Part shown: positions 24,527-32,837 of the stretch, piece after piece | How the letters are laid out: every line of letters starts with the position of its first letter | Numbering within the stretch: the first letter of the stretch is position 1 | Origin: Aequorivita echinoideorum | Lineage (GTDB): Bacteria > Bacteroidota > Bacteroidia > Flavobacteriales > Flavobacteriaceae | Direction of reading: 5' to 3' | NCBI RefSeq assembly: GCF_018476645.1 | Contig: NZ_JAHCTB010000003.1 | Coordinates: 310,001-374,000 of the forward strand | DNA: 64,000 nucleotides | The notes under the pieces: model-generated | The model's input: the letters and a program-made list of their open reading frames with translations, nothing else | Database searches by the model: none | Told to the model about the DNA's origin: nothing | Program-made: the position numbers and the translations under genes

Positions 24527-25000
24527 ATGAAAATTACACTGCTCGCCATTGGGAAAACGGACAATAAACAACTGCAATCTTTAATGGATGATTACAGCAA
24601 GCGTTTGGGATTTTATGTTTCTTTTGAAATGGAAGTGATTCCAGACGTGAAAAATGCTAAAAATCTTTCGGAAATGCTTCAAAAGCAGGCAGAAGGCGAT
24701 GAAATTTTAAGGCGAATCACAACTTCTGAAATGTTGATACTTTTAGATGAAAAGGGAAAAAGTTTTTCTTCGGAAGGTTTTTCAGAATTTCTTCAGAAAA
24801 AAATGAATAGCGGGCTAAAAAATTTGGTTTTTGCAATCGGCGGCCCTTATGGTTTCAGCGATGCAGTCTATCAACGGGCGAATGGCAAAATATCGCTTTC
24901 GGCAATGACGTTTTCGCACCAAATGGTTCGGCTTTTTTTCATTGAACAAGTGTACAGGGCATTTACCATTTTAAGAAACGAGCCCTACCACCACCGTTAA
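24527..25000 (+). CDS. rlmH: 23S rRNA (pseudouridine-1915-N3)-methyltransferase
   Basis: 157 residues, standard size. SPOUT-class SAM-dependent enzyme that methylates pseudouridine 1915 in 23S rRNA. The knot residues appear in LLDEKGKSFSSEGF, FAIGGPYGF and SLSAMTFSHQMVRLFFIEQV, ending NEPYHHR with the conserved catalytic C-terminus. It overlaps the facing hypothetical gene by 4 bases. Confidence 0.97.
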   Translation: MKITLLAIGKTDNKQLQSLMDDYSKRLGFYVSFEMEVIPDVKNAKNLSEMLQKQAEGDEILRRITTSEMLILLDEKGKSFSSEGFSEFLQKKMNSGLKNLVFAIGGPYGFSDAVYQRANGKISLSAMTFSHQMVRLFFIEQVYRAFTILRNEPYHHR

Positions 25001-25509
25001 ATCTGCAATTTTCGATAGTTACTTTTATCTGCAAACAAAAAACTGTACGTATTATTACCTTCGAAGTTGGGCGGGACGGTTACTTTCACAACATACGACC
25101 TATTTTCGTAGATTTTTTCAATATTTCCATTTTCAGGTCTTGAAGATTTCATTTTGAATTTCAAATTATCCAACTGAGTCATAAAATTGTCGTACAGTTC
25201 CTTATTCTTAAAAATCATTTTAAGCGCCATCGCGGATTGGTCTTCCGAATAAAAATAGGTAATGAAATAACTGGCCCGCGAAGTTCCTACCTTAAAATCC
25301 GGCACATCAAAAACAAATTTTGCGCTGCCGTAGGTTTTGTCCGTTTCCTCAGTAGCCTGATAGAAATACCATGAAATTTCACTTAAATTTTCCTGAACCT
25401 CCCCAATGCTTTGTTCGCTAAGTTCCAGCAATTGGCTAACGGATAGGTTTTGTCCAGATAGCATTATGGATGCAAATAAGGCGAAACAAAGAAATATTCT
25501 TTTCTTCAT
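24997..25509 (-). CDS. Secreted protein, function unknown
   Basis: 170 residues with a signal peptide (1-19, ending IMLSG-Q). The mature part looks mainly beta with a helical start (SVSQLLELSEQSIGEVQENL). No family is recognised by eye. It sits between rlmH (opposite strand) and the DUF6122 gene (same strand, 53 bases away) and may be expressed alone. Confidence 0.7.
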   Translation of the reverse strand: MKKRIFLCFALFASIMLSGQNLSVSQLLELSEQSIGEVQENLSEISWYFYQATEETDKTYGSAKFVFDVPDFKVGTSRASYFITYFYSEDQSAMALKMIFKNKELYDNFMTQLDNLKFKMKSSRPENGNIEKIYENRSYVVKVTVPPNFEGNNTYSFLFADKSNYRKLQI

Positions 25510-25562
25510 AATTAAAATTTGGATTGCTTATTTAGGTGGGGATGGCGGCAAATTTATTAAAA

Positions 25563-25883
25563 TTAATTAAAAAACCGAAGCCAATTGCAATCCACAAAAT
25601 CCGTGAACATATGGAATAAAAGCCCCACTGCGATTATTCTGGTTGGCTTGAAGAATAAGCCGATGAAATAGATTACCATTGCCCAATACCCGTGCAGTGG
25701 ATGAAACCCTATGCTGCATCTATCTGCTTGAAAAATAGGAGTTGCCAGCAAATGATCCAGATCTACCAGCATAGTTGCCAGCATAATGAGCCATGCTTTT
25801 TTCCATTGGCTATGGAAAAAGACCAGCGCAATAATCCCTGGTGCCAAAAAATGAAGTGAGTAATGTACAAGAGTTTGCCACAT
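25563..25883 (-). CDS. DUF6122 family membrane protein
   Basis: 106 residues from ATG 25883 (MWQTLVHYSLHFLAPG); an alternative TTG lies three codons upstream. Three or so transmembrane helices and a conserved polar pattern: LVDLDHLLATP, CSIGFHPLHGYWAM and HMFTDFVDCNW. These His/Asp pairs recall metal-dependent membrane hydrolases of the YdjM/LexA-binding type, but activity is not shown. The family is frequent in Bacteroidota. It follows the 2H gene closely. Confidence 0.72.
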   Translation of the reverse strand: MWQTLVHYSLHFLAPGIIALVFFHSQWKKAWLIMLATMLVDLDHLLATPIFQADRCSIGFHPLHGYWAMVIYFIGLFFKPTRIIAVGLLFHMFTDFVDCNWLRFFN

Positions 25884-25892
25884 TTTCAGCAA

Positions 25893-26573
25893 TTAATTTT
25901 CTTGCCAAAGCAATTTTTGTGCGGTGCCATTATCGCCTAATTGATAAACACTGAGAGAAGTGGGCGTAAATTCAAATTTTTCAAACCGATTTGTAGAAAG
26001 GCTATCCAAAAAATCTTTTTTTGCAACGCCTACGGTTACGTGCGGATTATACTTATCATAACAGCTTTCATTTAAAAAACCATTTACATAATCTACCGTA
26101 AATTTCCCAATGGATGAACCATCAGGATTTTGAATGAATGCGCTATCATCACCCTTGGCCGCCATAAAAGGCCTGACACGCTTTATCACTTCTTCGTGAA
26201 GTTTCAGCAATGGCTCGCTTTTTTGAATATTAATCATAGCAAAGCTAGGGTCATTTTCTTTTGAATAATAAAATGCCTCAGCAAGCAAATTTTCTTCTTT
26301 AATTGATTCGTAACTACCTTGTAAACGCTCAAAAATGGCAGGTAAGTCCTTTTCAAAAACGTAGCATTGCAACAGTGTAATGTGTGGGACGTGGTTTTCA
26401 TCAAGGCTGAAACCCGCATTGTAGTTTTGTTTTAATTGTTTGTTTATTGAAACAGCCTTCTCGTGCATTTTAGAGGAAGGAGTGAGCAAAACATCTATGG
26501 CCACTGTCTTCTCCGTTTTTGGAGAACAGGCAACAGCTAAAATTGCAAATGTTATGGCTGCGGAAAATTTCAT
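25893..26573 (-). CDS. Lipoprotein-like 2H phosphoesterase
   Basis: 226 residues with a lipoprotein-type signal (AILAVACSP, Cys16). The mature protein carries two HxT motifs of the 2H phosphoesterase superfamily: His64-Thr66 (HITLL) and His178-Thr180 (HVTVG). The superfamily includes 2'-5' RNA ligases and cyclic phosphodiesterases that open 2',3'-cyclic phosphates. Export of such an enzyme is unusual because most act in the cytosol. The stop is close to the DUF6122 start, so the two are probably co-transcribed. Substrate unknown. Confidence 0.8.
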   Translation of the reverse strand: MKFSAAITFAILAVACSPKTEKTVAIDVLLTPSSKMHEKAVSINKQLKQNYNAGFSLDENHVPHITLLQCYVFEKDLPAIFERLQGSYESIKEENLLAEAFYYSKENDPSFAMINIQKSEPLLKLHEEVIKRVRPFMAAKGDDSAFIQNPDGSSIGKFTVDYVNGFLNESCYDKYNPHVTVGVAKKDFLDSLSTNRFEKFEFTPTSLSVYQLGDNGTAQKLLWQEN

Positions 26574-26649
26574 ATAAAAATTTTTAAATGAAAAATAGGC
26601 AATTGATAAAGAAATGATTTGTTCTCTAAATAAAAAAAAATGAAGCGCC

Positions 26650-27417
26650 CTACTCTTTTTCCCTGTTCAAAATTTTATACTCTTCATAACAGCTACTTAT
26701 GGCATCCAGAATTTGAAGATCATTTGCAGTCCGGATGAAATCTTTGGAATAGCTGCATTTATTTAAAATTTCATCGATATCGGACTTTTCAAGCTGGAGA
26801 ACGGCCATCAGCGTTTCACGATCATATTTACTTTGAAGCAGATTTCTTATTTCATCATCATCCTTCATTTGGCGCAACTTTTTCATTTGTCGCGGCCGTT
26901 TCCCAAAAATATTATAGAGGAAATCCGCTGGGTTAAAAATGGAGCTCAAAACTTTGCTCACCGCGCTGGGCTGGTTGCTACCGCCCTCGTAACCCGTACT
27001 AAGTCCCGCAATTCTGTATCGATAATTATCATATACGGGTATCAGTTTCGCATCAATTTCCACATATCCCGTAAGCTGCACGGGGCGTACTACTACCTCT
27101 TCCAAGGCAATTCCCAATTCGGTCATTTTTACCTTGATATCGCCAAATTTCAACCAGTCATTCGTTACCCGAACGCGCAAGGATTTAAAACCCAAATACG
27201 AGAAATACAATGTATCATTCACGGAAGCCTTGATGGCAAATTCACCTTTTTCATTTGTGGTAGTACCCACAACTTGATTCAGGTTTACGATGTTTACATT
27301 TTCCAGCAGTGCATCATCCGCATCATTCTGGACAATACCCTTAACTGTGGTAATTTCCTGCGACCAAGCAAAGCCAACAATAAATAGAAAAGCAAAAAAT
27401 AGAATAATCTTTTTCAT
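26650..27417 (-). CDS. Carboxypeptidase-regulatory-like domain protein
   Basis: 255 residues: signal peptide 1-19, a CarboxypepD_reg-like beta sandwich at about 20-110 (TVKGIVQNDADDALLENVNI and FSYLGFKSLRV), a short EEVVVRPV segment as in SusC-type plugs, then a helical region of about 140-255 without known domain. Such proteins are typically cell-surface or outer-membrane-associated in Bacteroidota. No membrane barrel follows, so it is not a TonB receptor. Confidence 0.78.
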   Translation of the reverse strand: MKKIILFFAFLFIVGFAWSQEITTVKGIVQNDADDALLENVNIVNLNQVVGTTTNEKGEFAIKASVNDTLYFSYLGFKSLRVRVTNDWLKFGDIKVKMTELGIALEEVVVRPVQLTGYVEIDAKLIPVYDNYRYRIAGLSTGYEGGSNQPSAVSKVLSSIFNPADFLYNIFGKRPRQMKKLRQMKDDDEIRNLLQSKYDRETLMAVLQLEKSDIDEILNKCSYSKDFIRTANDLQILDAISSCYEEYKILNREKE

Positions 27418-27448
27418 AGCAAAGCGTAATATACCAAAAAGTATAAAA

Positions 27449-27471
27449 ACGGGCCCTAAAATAGGGCCCGT
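27449..27471 (-). terminator. Terminator of the DEAD-box helicase gene
   Basis: ACGGGCCCT (27449-27457) pairs with AGGGCCCGT (27463-27471), a perfect 9-bp stem; read leftward it runs into a T-rich sequence. Confidence 0.85.
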
Positions 27472-27531
27472 AAATATAGTTATATAGACATAATTTTTTC
27501 TGAAAAGTTTCAGAATAACTATTCTAAAAAT

Positions 27532-29337
27532 CTATCCATTGCGGCGACGGCGTCCGCCCGTACCCTTGGTATTGGGGCGCTCGTTTTTTCTTCGGCTTTT
27601 ACCTTTGAATGCAGGCCTATCGTTGCCTCCATCATTTCCGCCACTTCTCTTTTTGAAGCCTCTGCGACCACCGCCATCGCCTCGATCATTTCTGTCCCCA
27701 CGTTTTCTGTTGCGGTCACGGCCTCCACCTTTTGATTTTCTTCCAGAATCTTTGCTAATCTCAACATTAATCTGCCTTCCATCCAGTTTGAAATCCTTAA
27801 AAATCCCCATTACCAATTCTTGGTGCTTGTCATCTGTATTGAAAAAGGAGAAACTGTCTTTCACATCCACCTTATAGACATCATCTTTTCCTAACTGAAG
27901 CAAATCACGAAGGAAATCCTTCAAGCTCATCCAGTCGAAATCGTCTTTGTTCCCAATATTGATGAAATACCTCGTGCTATCCTTGGCATCTTCGTCAGAA
28001 AAATTCCTTTCACCGGAAGCATTGAGATCTTTTGAATTTTTATAATAATTGAAGAAACGCGTGAATTCAACCGAAAACACCTTTTTAATGAGTTCTTCTT
28101 TGGTAAAATCTTCCAAAACTTCATTTATATTGGGAAGATAGGCATCAATCTCGTGATTTATTTTAGTATCCTTGATGCTATTTGCCAAATGGAAAAGTTG
28201 CACTTCGCAGATTTCCATTCCAGAAGGAATATCCTTCGCAATAAATTTTTTCTGGATAATTTTCTCGATACTATGGATTTTCCGCACTTCACTTTTTGAT
28301 ACAATTACCATAGAAACCCCAGTTTTACCGGCACGCCCGGTACGGCCGCTCCGGTGCGTATAGGTTTCAATCTCATCGGGCAGCTGGTAATTTATTACGT
28401 GCGTAATATCATCCACATCAATTCCCCGAGCGGCAACATCAGTAGCTACCAGCATCTGGATTTGACGGTTTCGGAAAGACTTCATCACCAAATCTCTTTG
28501 GTTTTGGCTCAAATCTCCGTGAAGTGCTGCGGCGTTGTAACCGTCTTCGATTAAATTTTCGGCAACCTTTTGCGTATCGCGTTTCGTTCTGCAAAACACA
28601 ACTGAAAATATATCTGGATTTGCATCTGCCAAACGTTTTAGCGCGTTGTATCTATCACGGGCATTGACCAAGTAATATTCATGTGAAACCTGGTCTGACC
28701 CCACATTTTTTGTTCCCACGGTAATTTCCACGGGCGTGTGCATAAATTTTTTGGCAATTGTCGCTACCTCTTTTGGCATGGTGGCACTAAACAGCCACGT
28801 ACTTTTTTCTTTTGGCGAGTGTGAGAGAATCTCTGTAATGTCTTCATAGAAGCCCATATTCAGCATTTCATCCGCCTCATCCAGCACGCAATATTCAATT
28901 TTTGATATATCTACCAATCCGCGGCCTATCATATCTTTCATACGGCCGGGCGTAGCTACCACAATTTGTGCTCCTCTTTTTATCTGTTTTGCCTGGTCCG
29001 TGATGCTGGCTCCGCCGTAAATTGCGGTAACATTAAGTCCCGGAAGATATTTACCGTAACTTATCAATTCATTGGTAATTTGAAGGCAAAGCTCACGTGT
29101 TGGAGAAAGAATGAGACCCTGCGTGGTGCGGCTGTTGACATCAATTTTTTGAAGCATCGGGAAACCGAATGCCGCCGTTTTTCCAGTACCAGTTTGTGCC
29201 AGCGAGACCATATCTGTCTCACGATCCAAAAGAATGGGAATTGTTTTTTGTTGAACTTCCGATGGGGTTTCAAAACCCATATCGGCAATGGCTTTAAGAA
29301 GATTTTCTTCCAAGCCGAGTGCTTTGAATGCAGTCAT
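27532..29337 (-). CDS. DEAD-box RNA helicase with RNA-binding tail
   Basis: 601 residues. ATP-dependent RNA unwinding, typical of cold-shock and ribosome assembly factors (DeaD/CsdA group). Motifs: Q motif FETPSEVQQKTIP, Walker A AQTGTGKTAA, DEAD box VLDEADEMLN, SAT, and HRSGRTGRAG. A DbpA-type RNA-binding domain covers about 455-530, then an Arg/Gly-rich basic tail (GGGRDRNRKRGDRNDRG) of about 60 residues. The transcript has a roughly 100-base leader with predicted hairpins. Confidence 0.94.
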   Translation of the reverse strand: MTAFKALGLEENLLKAIADMGFETPSEVQQKTIPILLDRETDMVSLAQTGTGKTAAFGFPMLQKIDVNSRTTQGLILSPTRELCLQITNELISYGKYLPGLNVTAIYGGASITDQAKQIKRGAQIVVATPGRMKDMIGRGLVDISKIEYCVLDEADEMLNMGFYEDITEILSHSPKEKSTWLFSATMPKEVATIAKKFMHTPVEITVGTKNVGSDQVSHEYYLVNARDRYNALKRLADANPDIFSVVFCRTKRDTQKVAENLIEDGYNAAALHGDLSQNQRDLVMKSFRNRQIQMLVATDVAARGIDVDDITHVINYQLPDEIETYTHRSGRTGRAGKTGVSMVIVSKSEVRKIHSIEKIIQKKFIAKDIPSGMEICEVQLFHLANSIKDTKINHEIDAYLPNINEVLEDFTKEELIKKVFSVEFTRFFNYYKNSKDLNASGERNFSDEDAKDSTRYFINIGNKDDFDWMSLKDFLRDLLQLGKDDVYKVDVKDSFSFFNTDDKHQELVMGIFKDFKLDGRQINVEISKDSGRKSKGGGRDRNRKRGDRNDRGDGGGRRGFKKRSGGNDGGNDRPAFKGKSRRKNERPNTKGTGGRRRRNG

Positions 29338-29363
29338 TTTTTTAAGAAATAAATTTTATATGT

Positions 29364-29431
29364 GTGCTAATGGGAAGCAACTGGACATATAAAACGGACA
29401 GCTTCACGATAGCACCTCCCCACCCTGGGGA
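29364..29431 (-). promoter_or_regulatory. Structured leader of the DEAD-box helicase mRNA
   Basis: On the minus strand a 5' hairpin TCCCC-AGGGT-GGGGA (29431-29417) is followed by a larger stem: GTGCTA (29415-29410) pairs with TAGCAC (29369-29364), and inside it GAAGC (29405-29401) pairs with GCTTC (29378-29374). The nested pairing is too regular for a chance leader and suggests a thermosensor or autoregulatory element. Confidence 0.5.
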
Positions 29432-29445
29432 TTTTTACAAGGGCG

Positions 29446-29453
29446 CAAAAGTA
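29446..29453 (-). promoter_or_regulatory. Candidate -7 element of the DEAD-box gene
   Basis: TACTTTTG on the minus strand, full match to TAnnTTTG; it would start the transcript near 29440, just before the first leader hairpin. No TTG at the expected spacing. Confidence 0.5.
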
Positions 29454-29521
29454 CTATTTTTATTTGATTTAGGATGAAATACATCTGTTAAGAAAAACCA
29501 AATGCAATTCTTTCATATTTT

Positions 29522-29529
29522 TATATTTG
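29522..29529 (+). promoter_or_regulatory. Candidate -7 element of the beta-barrel gene
   Basis: TATATTTG ends 17 bases before the ATG at 29547. The -33 TTG is not evident. Confidence 0.4.
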
Positions 29530-29546
29530 CAACCATAAAATAAATT

Positions 29547-30143
29547 ATGAAACGAATTCTACTTACAACGGCATTACTATTAATTTCAATTCTTGGTTTT
29601 GCGCAGACCTTTGAGTTTGGTCCACTACTTCAATATCATCGCACTGCTTTTACTTTTGAAGATGATTCAAAAATTGTTGTCAGTAATAATTCTATTGATA
29701 ATGGTAGCACGACTACTGAAACTAGCCCGCACGTGGCCTTTGGGGGTTATGCGGCATACTATACGGAGAATACCTTTTCATATGCGGCAGACTTATTTTA
29801 TGTGTCAACTTCTTCCCCTAACTATGGAGACAATGTTTTCCATAGCATCAACCTTATCCCCACAGTAGGCGCAGAACTTGGCAATAGCAATATTCATTTT
29901 AATTTGGGAATTGGCGCCGGATTTATCTTAAATGAACCTAGTTTTGAAAATCTAAAAGACGTAGAACCCATTAATTACAAATCCATAGACGGAATCATTA
30001 AACTGGCTCTGCAATACAGAATTAAAAAAGTTTTGAGTATTGACGGCGGTGTTTTGTATGGCATCAATACCATTGTGGATGAACAGCGCAGATTCCATTT
30101 TTATCTGGGTGCGCGGGTGCCGGTGAATTTATTTTTCGAATAG
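29547..30143 (+). CDS. Outer-membrane beta-barrel protein, porin family
   Basis: 198 residues: signal peptide 1-19 (ILGFAQ), then alternating hydrophobic beta-strands and loops typical of OmpA/OprF-like barrels of 8 or so strands (FGGYAAYYTENTFSYAADLF, VGAELGNSNIHFNLGIGAGF), with a C-terminal FYLGARVPVNLFFE ending in an aromatic residue as recognised by the BAM complex. Small barrels of this kind may act as structural or adhesion proteins. No further domain. Confidence 0.8.
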   Translation: MKRILLTTALLLISILGFAQTFEFGPLLQYHRTAFTFEDDSKIVVSNNSIDNGSTTTETSPHVAFGGYAAYYTENTFSYAADLFYVSTSSPNYGDNVFHSINLIPTVGAELGNSNIHFNLGIGAGFILNEPSFENLKDVEPINYKSIDGIIKLALQYRIKKVLSIDGGVLYGINTIVDEQRRFHFYLGARVPVNLFFE

Positions 30144-30147
30144 ATAA

Positions 30148-30720
30148 TTATTTGGAAAGATAATCAATCAATTGCCGCATGGCTTTTCCGCGGTGGCCAA
30201 TTTCACTTTTTTGGGTCAAGGTCATTTCAGCAAATGTTTTATTGAAACCCTTTGGCTGAAAAATGGGATCATAGCCAAAACCCTCGTCCCCTCTCGCAAC
30301 TTTGGTAATTTCGCCCTCACAAATTCCTAAAAACATAATTTCCTCGTGCTCTAAATTTAAAGCAATAGCGGTTTTAAATCGGGCGCTTCGGTCCTGTTTT
30401 CCTTCTAAATTTTTAAGCAATTTTTCCATATTTGCTTGCGCATTGTTGGATTTTCCGGCATAGCGCGCACTATAAACACCGGGCTCATTGTTTATGGCTC
30501 TAACTTCTAGTCCAGTGTCATCGGCGAAGCAATTCAAATCATATTTCTTTCGAACGTAATTTGCTTTCAAAATGGCATTGCCCTCAATCGTTTCCGCAGT
30601 TTCTTCAATTTCCTCATTGCAGCCAATGTCATCCAAGCTCAACAATTCCAAATAATCGGGAAGCATAGCTTTTACTTCTAAAAATTTATTCTGATTATGG
30701 GTGGCAAAGACAAGTTTCAT
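30148..30720 (-). CDS. rdgB: Non-canonical purine NTP pyrophosphatase
   Basis: 190 residues, full length RdgB/HAM1. Hydrolyses ITP, dITP and XTP to keep them out of nucleic acids. MKLVFATHNQNKFLEVKAML at the start, CFADDTGLEV, PGVYSARYAG and GFGYDPIFQP are the substrate- and Mg-binding motifs. It follows the TrmH-family gene by 21 bases, so the two form one unit. Confidence 0.96.
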   Translation of the reverse strand: MKLVFATHNQNKFLEVKAMLPDYLELLSLDDIGCNEEIEETAETIEGNAILKANYVRKKYDLNCFADDTGLEVRAINNEPGVYSARYAGKSNNAQANMEKLLKNLEGKQDRSARFKTAIALNLEHEEIMFLGICEGEITKVARGDEGFGYDPIFQPKGFNKTFAEMTLTQKSEIGHRGKAMRQLIDYLSK

Positions 30721-30741
30721 TGAAAACGTTATTTCTAATTA

Positions 30742-31404
30742 CTATTTTTTGGAATGTTCAGCATAATATCTATCGATAATTTCTTCCGAAGCCTTTATCG
30801 TTTTCTTCAACCATTCCATTTCAATTTCGGCAATTTCAGCTGTTGGAAGTTTCCAATTTATTTTTTGTTGCTTCATTTTTGTCACAACACTTTGTAGGAT
30901 TATAGCTGCAGAAACTGAAATATTCAAACTCTCGGTAAAACCGTACATCGGTATTTTCAAATAGCCATCGGCCGCGTTCATAACAGTTTCGCTTAAACCA
31001 TCGCTTTCCTTTCCGAAGAAAAATGCGCTTTTTTCAGAAATATCAAAATCCTGAAGCATCGTTGCGTTTTCGTGTGGCGTAGTCGCAATAATTTTGTAAC
31101 CTGAATTTCGCAGGCTCCCAATGCATTCATTTATGTAGTTATATCGCTTTAAGCTTACCCATTTTTGGGCGCCCATTGCAATTTCCTTGTCCACGCGCTT
31201 GCCCAATCGTTCTTCCACAACATGTAAATCCTGAATTCCGAAAACATCGCACGTGCGCATTACGGCACTGGTGTTATGCAGTTGGTACACATCTTCAGTA
31301 ACAACAGTAAAATGCCGGGTTCTTTCAGAAAGAACTTTTTGAAAAAGATTTTTCCTTCTTTCAGTAAGATAACTTTTAAGATATTCCAGTAAAGCTAAAT
31401 CCAA
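30742..31404 (-). CDS. TrmH-family RNA 2'-O-methyltransferase
   Basis: 220 residues with the SPOUT signature: NTSAVMRTCDVFGIQDLHVV, FFFGKESDGLSETVMNAADG and IPMYGFTESLNISVSAAIIL. This pattern fits tRNA (guanosine-18-2'-O)-methyltransferase TrmH, which uses SAM to methylate the D loop; other members modify rRNA, so the target is not certain. It is the first gene of a two-gene unit with rdgB. Confidence 0.9.
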   Translation of the reverse strand: MDLALLEYLKSYLTERRKNLFQKVLSERTRHFTVVTEDVYQLHNTSAVMRTCDVFGIQDLHVVEERLGKRVDKEIAMGAQKWVSLKRYNYINECIGSLRNSGYKIIATTPHENATMLQDFDISEKSAFFFGKESDGLSETVMNAADGYLKIPMYGFTESLNISVSAAIILQSVVTKMKQQKINWKLPTAEIAEIEMEWLKKTIKASEEIIDRYYAEHSKK

Positions 31405-31510
31405 CGAATATTTATTATTTTTAAGCGAAGATACTTATTACAATTCAGTTGACGGCCGTAGTGGTCAATTCAAAAATGAATTAAGTTATATTAAAAATTT
31501 CTATTGAAAT

Positions 31511-32185
31511 ATGAAAATAGCCGTATTGACAGGTGCTGGCGTGAGTGCGGAAAGTGGCTTGAAAACGTTTAGGGATAGCAATGGATTATGGGAAGGGCAC
31601 GATGTTACCAAAGTTGCCACGCCTGAAGGTTTTGCCGAAAATCCCGTATTGGTTTTAGACTTTTACAATCAACGCCGCAAGCAATTGCTCGAAGTTTCGC
31701 CCAATGCGGCGCACAAAGCACTTGCAAAACTGGAGACCGCACACCAAGTCACAATTATTACACAAAACGTGGACGATCTGCACGAACGCGCTGGCAGCAC
31801 AAACGTAGTCCACTTGCACGGCGAACTTTTAAAAGTACGTTCCACATTTGATGAAAATTTGATTTTGGACTGGAAAAAGGATCTCAATATTGGCGATTTC
31901 TGCGAACACAATCACCAATTGCGGCCGCACATTGTTTGGTTCGGAGAAATGGTACCCATGATTGAAGTTGCCGCCGAAATAGTATCAAACGCAGATGCAA
32001 TAATCGTTGTGGGAACTTCCATGCAGGTTTATCCGGCTGCGGGCTTGGTACAATACGCGAAAGAAGATTCACATATTTATTTTGTAGATCCAAAACCTTC
32101 CATTTCAGAAAACAAACGTATTACCATTTTTGCGGAAAATGCCTCTACCGGAGTACCCAAGGTTGTTGAAATTTTAACTAAATAA
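31511..32185 (+). CDS. cobB: SIRT5-like NAD-dependent protein deacylase
   Basis: 224 residues, sirtuin fold. NAD-binding TGAGVSAESG (7-16), FRDSNGLWEG, catalytic His103 in HLHGEL, and NVDDLHERAG are present. The acyl-pocket residues Tyr52 and Arg55 (FYNQRR) match the class III YxxR signature, suggesting removal of succinyl or malonyl groups. The zinc site is degenerate: the protein has only one Cys (Cys131) and no CxxC pairs. The gene is followed after 8 bases by the next ORF. Confidence 0.93.
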   Translation: MKIAVLTGAGVSAESGLKTFRDSNGLWEGHDVTKVATPEGFAENPVLVLDFYNQRRKQLLEVSPNAAHKALAKLETAHQVTIITQNVDDLHERAGSTNVVHLHGELLKVRSTFDENLILDWKKDLNIGDFCEHNHQLRPHIVWFGEMVPMIEVAAEIVSNADAIIVVGTSMQVYPAAGLVQYAKEDSHIYFVDPKPSISENKRITIFAENASTGVPKVVEILTK

Positions 32186-32193
32186 CACCAGCT

Positions 32194-32751
32194 ATGCTTC
32201 CAAAAGATATTGAGGAAAAACTGAAAGAGGTAGACAGCAGCAGAAATAAGCGGCTGGAAATTGCCAATTGGATAACAAAAAAACCACATTATGTTCGTGA
32301 AACTTTGGAATTCGCATTTATTCCCGAAGGCGAACTCTTGGTTCAGGCTGCGTGGACCTTGGAATTTATATGCGAATTCAAGCCGAATTTTTTCTTAAAG
32401 TATATGCATCTTTTCTTTGAAAGACTACCCAAAATTAAAAATGATTCCGCTTTGCGTTCCTGCGCAAAAATCTGCGAGCTGCTTTGTCATTATCATTATA
32501 TGAAAACTCTCGACATTTTTAGCTCCATTTTATCTAAAGAGGAAAGAAAAATTATTACTGAATGCAGTTTTGATTGGCTCATTACCGACCAAAAAACGGC
32601 TTGCCAAGCACCGGCAATGCAATGCCTATATTATTTGAGCTGGGATTATGACTGGATAAAACCAGAACTTAAGAACATTCTTATGGAAAATATGGCAAAT
32701 GGAACGCCAGGATATCAAGCGCGTGCCAGAAAAATCTTAAAACGACTTTAA
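32194..32751 (+). CDS. Helical-repeat protein, function unknown
   Basis: 185 residues, almost all alpha-helical and probably HEAT/ARM-like (LLVQAAWTLEFICEF, SALRSCAKICELLCHYHY, QARARKILKRL). No signal peptide, so cytosolic. The proteins are found in Bacteroidota and are sometimes labelled adenylosuccinate lyase in databases; no lyase motif is visible. It is 8 bases after the sirtuin gene, which suggests joint expression. Confidence 0.7.
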   Translation: MLPKDIEEKLKEVDSSRNKRLEIANWITKKPHYVRETLEFAFIPEGELLVQAAWTLEFICEFKPNFFLKYMHLFFERLPKIKNDSALRSCAKICELLCHYHYMKTLDIFSSILSKEERKIITECSFDWLITDQKTACQAPAMQCLYYLSWDYDWIKPELKNILMENMANGTPGYQARARKILKRL

Positions 32752-32837
32752 ATACGAAGCTTTTACTATAAAATTTTCGGACGGCAACCAGATTTCAACA
32801 TATATTTTTATAGTTTTATCCTTTAAAATTTCTTTAG

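Noticed and set aside
26650-27417. TonB-dependent receptor
   Set aside because: Only the carboxypeptidase-like head and a plug-like segment are present; there is no barrel and the protein is 255 residues.
27539-27877. Pro/Arg-rich ORF opposite the DEAD-box tail
   Set aside because: It is the antisense shadow of the Arg/Gly-rich tail of the helicase and has no independent signal.
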